Shown piece after piece: positions 22,376-26,594 of a stretch of 26,594 nt of DNA. The first letter of the stretch is position 1. Every line of letters begins with the position of its first letter. The position numbers and the translations under genes were made by a program. The notes below the pieces were generated by a model, which was not told where the DNA came from, made no database searches, and saw only the letters and a list, made by a program, of their open reading frames with translations. Source of the DNA: Pseudomonadota bacterium (GTDB taxonomy: Bacteria > Pseudomonadota > Alphaproteobacteria > Sphingomonadales > Sphingomonadaceae). The stretch is from NCBI GenBank assembly GCA_023387085.1, contig JAEWIL010000052.1:1-26594 (forward strand), written 5' to 3'.

Positions 22376-24559
22376 ATGGCCGATGCCATCGATCCACCTT
22401 CTTCCGAAGGTTCCAATGCAGCTGTTGCCCCTCCGACCGACCAATCTCTGGCCTGCTTCATTCTACTGGCAAAATTCCTAGGTGTCCCAGCGGATCCGTC
22501 GCAAATCGCGCATGATCGTGGCGGTGGAGATTCCCCGTATCGGTTGGAAGATCTGGCACGTATCGCCAAACGCATCGGCCTGACCGCGCGCATCCGGCAA
22601 GCGACCGCTCAAGATATAGCCAAATTGCCGCTGCCTGCGCTTGCCGAAACGCTCTCTGGCGATGCCGTCATTCTCCTCAAGATCGAGGATGCAAGTCTGA
22701 CCCCGCGCTTCCTCGTTCAGCGTGGCGATGCAGAGCGGCCGGAAATATGGACTAGCGCCGAAGCCGCTGACCGCTTTTCGGGCCGTTTTCTCCTGATGAC
22801 GAGCCGTGAGAAAATGACGGGAGACGCCCGCCCGTTCGACATCGCCTGGTTCATCCCTGCGCTCGTCCGCTATCGCGGACCGCTGCGCGATGTGCTGGTC
22901 GCGTCCTTTTTCCTCCAGTTGATGGGCCTTGTCTCGCCGATCTTCTTCCAGCTCGTGATCGACAAGGTGCTCGTGCATCAGTCGATGACGACGCTCGACG
23001 TGCTGGCCTTCGGGCTGGCGGGGGTGCTGATCTTCGAGACGCTGATGTCGGGACTGCGAAACTGGCTGTTCGCGCATACGACGAACCGCGTCGATAGCGA
23101 GCTGTCGGCGAGGATGTTCCGGCACCTCCTCAATCTGCCGCTTTCCTATTTCGAGGCGCGGCGCGTCGGCGATAGCATCGCGCGGGTCCGTGAACTCGAG
23201 CGCATCCGCGAATTCCTAACCTCGAACGCGGTTACCGTCGTGATCGACCTTGTCTTCACGATCGTCTTCTTCGCGGTGATGTATGTCTATTCGCCGTTCC
23301 TGACGATGCTCGTCCTGCTATCGATCCCCTTCTACATAGCGATCTCGGTTCTCATTTCTCCGACCTTGCGCGCGAAGCTTGAAGAGAAATTCCGCCGCGG
23401 GGCGGAGAACCAGGCCTTCCTCGTCGAAAGCGTGACCGGCATCGGCACGCTCAAGGCAATGGCGGTCGAGCCGCAAATGCGCGACCGTTGGGAGAAGCTC
23501 TTCGCGGGCTATACCAGCGCCGGATTCGATGTCGCGAAGCTCGCCAACTGGGGCAGCCACCTGATCCAGCTCGTCTCGAAACTGACGACGGTCGCGATCC
23601 TCTATTTCGGGGCCAAGGCCGTGATCGCCGGCGATCTCACCGTGGGCGCCCTTGTTGCGTTCAACATGCTGTCGGGCCGCGTTGCGGCACCGATCCTCCG
23701 CCTGTCGCAGCTCTGGCAGGATTTCCAGCAGGTACGGATATCGGGCGATCGGCTCGGCGATGTTCTCAATGCGCCCGCCGAGCCCGATCACAATCCGAAC
23801 CGGGCAAGCTTGCCCGCGATCAAGGGCGCCGTCCGGTTCGACAAGGTGCGCTTCCGCTATCGGGCGGATGCGCCCGAAGCGTTGCGCGGGATCAGCCTCG
23901 ACATCGCGGCAGGCGAGATGCTCGGGATCGTTGGTCCTTCCGGCTCCGGAAAATCGACGCTCACCAAGCTTGTCCAGCGCCTCTATGTGCCCGAACAGGG
24001 GCGCGTTCTCGTCGATGGCGTCGACCTCGCGCTCGTCGACCCGCCCTGGCTACGCCGGCAAGTGGGCGTCGTGTTGCAGGAGAATATTCTCTTCAACCGC
24101 ACGGTGCGCGAGAATATCGCGCTTGGCGACCCGACGCGTCCGATGGAGACTGTGATCGAGGCCGCGAAACTGGCTGGCGCACATGACTTCATCCTCGAAC
24201 TCAACCACGGCTATGATACGGTCATCGACGAGCGCGGCGGCAATCTGTCAGGCGGCCAGCGTCAGCGCATGGCGATCGCGCGGGCGCTCATCAATGATCC
24301 GCGCATACTGATCCTCGACGAGGCGACCTCGGCGCTCGATGCCGAGAGTGAGGAAATCATCCAGCATAATCTGGCGCGGATCTCAAAGGGGCGCACCGTA
24401 ATCATCATCGCGCACCGTCTGTCAGCGGTTCGCCAGTGCCATCGCATTATCACTGTCGAGGCCGGTGAAGTGACTGAGATGGGCACGCACGCCGACCTCC
24501 TCAGGGCTGGTGGCCGTTATGCACAGCTGCACGGCAAGCAGATGGGCCATCAGGCATGA
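22376..24559 (+). CDS. Type I secretion ABC exporter with degenerate C39-like domain (HlyB type)
   Basis: This 727-residue inner-membrane ABC exporter has three parts: an N-terminal C39-peptidase-like domain (about 15-135), a six-helix membrane domain (about 145-440) and an ATPase domain (about 480-727). The ATPase is intact: Walker A GPSGSGKST at 520-528, signature LSGGQ at 624-628, Walker B ILILDE with Asp648 and Glu649, then the H-loop AHRLS. In the peptidase-like domain the catalytic Cys of the D-C-G motif is replaced (D22-Q23-S24) and the expected His position reads Arg111. It therefore cannot process a leader peptide and should act as a substrate-docking domain as in HlyB. The ATG at 22376 is preferred over a TTG at 22307. 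It overlaps the HlyD gene (ATGA). Cargo is probably an RTX-type or C-terminal-signal protein, none in the window. Confidence 0.93.
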   Translation: MADAIDPPSSEGSNAAVAPPTDQSLACFILLAKFLGVPADPSQIAHDRGGGDSPYRLEDLARIAKRIGLTARIRQATAQDIAKLPLPALAETLSGDAVILLKIEDASLTPRFLVQRGDAERPEIWTSAEAADRFSGRFLLMTSREKMTGDARPFDIAWFIPALVRYRGPLRDVLVASFFLQLMGLVSPIFFQLVIDKVLVHQSMTTLDVLAFGLAGVLIFETLMSGLRNWLFAHTTNRVDSELSARMFRHLLNLPLSYFEARRVGDSIARVRELERIREFLTSNAVTVVIDLVFTIVFFAVMYVYSPFLTMLVLLSIPFYIAISVLISPTLRAKLEEKFRRGAENQAFLVESVTGIGTLKAMAVEPQMRDRWEKLFAGYTSAGFDVAKLANWGSHLIQLVSKLTTVAILYFGAKAVIAGDLTVGALVAFNMLSGRVAAPILRLSQLWQDFQQVRISGDRLGDVLNAPAEPDHNPNRASLPAIKGAVRFDKVRFRYRADAPEALRGISLDIAAGEMLGIVGPSGSGKSTLTKLVQRLYVPEQGRVLVDGVDLALVDPPWLRRQVGVVLQENILFNRTVRENIALGDPTRPMETVIEAAKLAGAHDFILELNHGYDTVIDERGGNLSGGQRQRMAIARALINDPRILILDEATSALDAESEEIIQHNLARISKGRTVIIIAHRLSAVRQCHRIITVEAGEVTEMGTHADLLRAGGRYAQLHGKQMGHQA

Positions 24560-26025
24560 GTTTGCGTGAAAAGCTTGCGCAGCGTTTTCCGGGTACGGCC
24601 CGTCACCTGTCGATCCTCGGCGAAAGCTGGCGGCGCCAGAACGAGGCCGATCGGAACGCCAGGCCGCGCAGCGATCACGAATTCCTGCCCGCCGCGCTCG
24701 AAATCATGGAGAAGCCGCCGAGCCCTGGACTGCGCTGGCTCATGCTCTCGCTGAGCGGGCTGCTCGTCGTTGCACTGATCTGGTCGATCGTCGGCCGGGT
24801 CGATGTCGTCGCGACCGCCAGCGGCAAGGTGATCCCGTCGGGCAACGTCAAACAGATCCAGCCGATCGAGATCGGGTCGGTTCGTGCGATCCATGTAAGG
24901 AACGGACAGCATGTCGAGGCCGGACAGTTGCTCATCGAACTCGATCCAACGCTCGTCGGCGCCGAGGCCGAGCAGGCGAACAAGAGCCTGCTGGGCGCCG
25001 AGGTCGACGCCGCGCGCAACGCCGCATTGCTCGGGCACCTCGACGGTCGTCCGTCGCGCTTCGCGGCGCCTTCGGGCACACCATCCGATATCGCGGCGAC
25101 CCAGTCGCAATATGTCCGCTCGGCGATCGCCGAATATGAAGGTGAGCGCGCGAGCCTGACCCAGCAACGTGCCGAGAAGGTCGCGGAACTGGCGAGCGTC
25201 GATGCCGAAATCGCAAAGCTCAAGCAAACGCTGCCGATTGTCGAGCAGCAGCTGGCCGCGCGGCGCGAGCTTTCCGAGAAAGGCTATTTTTCCAAGATTC
25301 GGCTGCTCGAATATGAGCAGCTCAAGATCGAGCATGTCCAGAATATCGCGGTCCAGCAAGCGAATGCGGCGCGGGCCCGCGCGAAGATTGCCGATATCGA
25401 CGCCCAGCTTGGGCGGCTCCGCGGCAGTTTTGGCAAGGCGGCGGCGACGGAACTGGCCGAGAGCCAGGAAAAGTCCGGCCTCGCGCGAGAAGAGGTCACC
25501 AAGTCGCGGCGGCGGCAGGCCTTTATGCAGCTTCGCGCGCCGGTGTCGGGCACGGTTCAGCAACTCGCGATCTCAACCGTCGGCGGGGTAGTCCAGCCTG
25601 CGCAGACGCTGATGATCATCGTGCCCGACGATGCCGATCCCGTCGTCGAGGCTCGCATCCAGAACAAGGATATCGGGTTCATCCGCGAAGGCCAGCCGGT
25701 CCGCGTGAAACTCGAGGCTTTTCCATTCACCGACTATGGCATCGTCCCCGGTGTCGTCGAGAGCATCAGCCGGGATGCGGTCGATACCAGCGAGCCGGGC
25801 GCGGCCGAGCGGCGCGACCGCAACGGCCGCGTCGTCCAGCCGGGGCTCGTCTATACGACGCGCATTCGGTTGAAACGCCGGACAATCCGCGCCGGTGGGC
25901 GTGACCTCCCGATCGGGCCGGGGCTCGCAGTCCAGGCAGAAATCAAGACCGGCGACCGGCGCATCATCCAGTATCTTCTATCTCCCGTCACCCAGGCCTT
26001 GGATGAGGCTGGACGGGAGCGATAG
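24556..26025 (+). CDS. Type I secretion membrane fusion protein (HlyD family)
   Basis: This 489-residue periplasmic adaptor bridges the ABC exporter and an outer-membrane TolC-like channel. A short cytoplasmic N-terminal segment (1-58) precedes one membrane helix (about 60-80). After it come a lipoyl/barrel-sandwich half (VDVVATASGKVIPSG to VEAGQLLIELDPTL), a long coiled coil (about 185-330, rich in Ala/Glu/Gln/Lys), and the second lipoyl half with beta-barrel (RAPVSGTVQQL, later VRVKLEAFPFTDYG). It begins within the exporter stop codon (ATGA), so the two are translationally coupled. No TolC homologue gene follows in the window. Confidence 0.94.
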   Translation: MSLREKLAQRFPGTARHLSILGESWRRQNEADRNARPRSDHEFLPAALEIMEKPPSPGLRWLMLSLSGLLVVALIWSIVGRVDVVATASGKVIPSGNVKQIQPIEIGSVRAIHVRNGQHVEAGQLLIELDPTLVGAEAEQANKSLLGAEVDAARNAALLGHLDGRPSRFAAPSGTPSDIAATQSQYVRSAIAEYEGERASLTQQRAEKVAELASVDAEIAKLKQTLPIVEQQLAARRELSEKGYFSKIRLLEYEQLKIEHVQNIAVQQANAARARAKIADIDAQLGRLRGSFGKAAATELAESQEKSGLAREEVTKSRRRQAFMQLRAPVSGTVQQLAISTVGGVVQPAQTLMIIVPDDADPVVEARIQNKDIGFIREGQPVRVKLEAFPFTDYGIVPGVVESISRDAVDTSEPGAAERRDRNGRVVQPGLVYTTRIRLKRRTIRAGGRDLPIGPGLAVQAEIKTGDRRIIQYLLSPVTQALDEAGRER

Positions 26026-26149
26026 TCGATGCGGATTCGGGCTCTTTGAGGATTGGTTATCTTGGAGTTCAGCGGGATTGGAGACGGAAGATGACCGCTA
26101 TCGTTGTACCAAAACGCCAAAACCACCTGAATGGATGAGTTTCCGATTG

Positions 26150-26177
26150 TTGGCACGGCAATAATCCATATTAATCA
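26150..26177 (+). promoter_or_regulatory. Weak promoter-like sequence before the terminal lipoprotein gene
   Basis: TTGGCA (26150-26155) and TAATCA (26172-26177) are 16 bases apart in the AT-richer gap after the HlyD gene. It would fit an independent promoter for the next gene, but the -10 is poor. Confidence 0.25.
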
Positions 26178-26274
26178 GAATGATGTCTAGGGGGCTGTGA
26201 TGATGGCATTCGCGTCGAAGGGCTTAACCGGTTTCCTTTGCTCCAGCCCATGCTTTGGCGACATACATCACACG

Positions 26275-26594
26275 ATGATGACGCGGCGCAATCTGGCCTG
26301 CCTCATCGGCGGCGCGGCCGTGATATTGCTCGCTGGATGCGAGCCGGGCGATCTGGGTAGTAGCCGAGTCTATTTTGACCCTATCCGCTATCGACTGACG
26401 GCCGAAGTTGAAACACCTGAGGGCGTTCGGACGGGGTCAAGCGTGATCGAGACGATTTGGGATCGCGGAATTTCGGGCGCAACGGTGAAGGGTGAAGCGG
26501 TCGCTGTCGACCTGCCTAACGGACAAACGCTCTTCATCCTTCTTCGTACCGCGAGCAATCCGGATTGGGCAGGCGGGGTTCCCGGCCTTGACCC
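26275..26594 (+). CDS. Putative lipoprotein, 5' part only
   Basis: The gene runs off the right edge; 106 codons are visible from the chosen start. The N terminus is MMTRRN followed by a hydrophobic stretch ending in the lipobox LLAGC, so export and lipidation are expected. The mature part begins with a short linker and then FDPIRYRLTAEVETPEGVRTG, a segment that looks like a conserved hypothetical domain of sphingomonads from memory; no function is known to me. The start is uncertain. An in-frame ATG at 26200, 6 bases after a GGGGG ribosome-like site, would add 25 residues before the signal peptide, whereas the ATGs at 26275/26278 give a normal signal peptide but lack a clear ribosome site. 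Confidence 0.75.
   Translation, partial: MMTRRNLACLIGGAAVILLAGCEPGDLGSSRVYFDPIRYRLTAEVETPEGVRTGSSVIETIWDRGISGATVKGEAVAVDLPNGQTLFILLRTASNPDWAGGVPGLD

Noticed and set aside
25982..26019. 8-base inverted repeat CTCCCGTC/GACGGGAG at the end of the HlyD gene as a terminator
   Set aside because: It lies inside the coding region before the stop and no T-run follows. It may form RNA structure but does not meet terminator criteria.
1..26594. CRISPR arrays, tRNA or rRNA genes, insertion sequences
   Set aside because: No regularly spaced repeats, no tRNA-like or rRNA-like sequences and no transposase genes were recognised on reading either strand.

Overview
This is a GC-rich stretch with tightly packed, often overlapping genes. 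Its gene content fits an alphaproteobacterium, most likely a sphingomonad; that placement is an inference from protein flavour and a terminal lipoprotein type, not from a marker gene. The core (about 1-15.4 kb) is an aerobic benzoyl-CoA 'box' pathway gene cluster.

Layout. On the minus strand, from 3982 down to 1, lies an operon: flavodoxin, DUF4863/4-hydroxylaminobenzoate-lyase-like protein, PaaG-like isomerase, boxD semialdehyde dehydrogenase, and a FadB-type hydratase/dehydrogenase cut by the window edge. Diverging from it at 4060 is a BoxR-type regulator (HTH plus shikimate-kinase-like domain). It is followed by boxC, boxB, a BphA4-type NADH:ferredoxin reductase and an aldo/keto reductase. 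A second plus-strand unit (10532-15380) encodes an acyl-CoA ligase, SDR, acyl-CoA dehydrogenase and 3-oxoadipyl-CoA thiolase. Convergent to it is a minus-strand operon for soluble NAD-dependent formate dehydrogenase (fdsG, fdsB, fdsA, fdsD) plus moeA. The right end (22376-26594) is unrelated: a type I secretion ABC exporter, its HlyD adaptor and the start of a lipoprotein gene.

How it works together. BoxB, supplied with electrons, epoxidises benzoyl-CoA. BoxC hydrolytically opens the ring and releases formate plus 3,4-dehydroadipyl-CoA semialdehyde. BoxD oxidises the semialdehyde, and isomerase, FadB-type enzyme and thiolase take the product to acetyl-CoA and succinyl-CoA. The adjacent Fds enzyme can oxidise the released formate and return NADH.

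The most notable points are: no BoxA in the window, with a flavodoxin and a BphA4-type reductase in its place; a shared 7-5-7 palindrome (GCAATAT-N5-ATATTGC) at the boxC promoter and in the boxR divergent region, likely the BoxR operator; formate dehydrogenase beside a formate-releasing pathway; and no canonical benzoate-CoA ligase, but a ligase/beta-oxidation operon that may feed benzoyl-CoA from side-chain acids.
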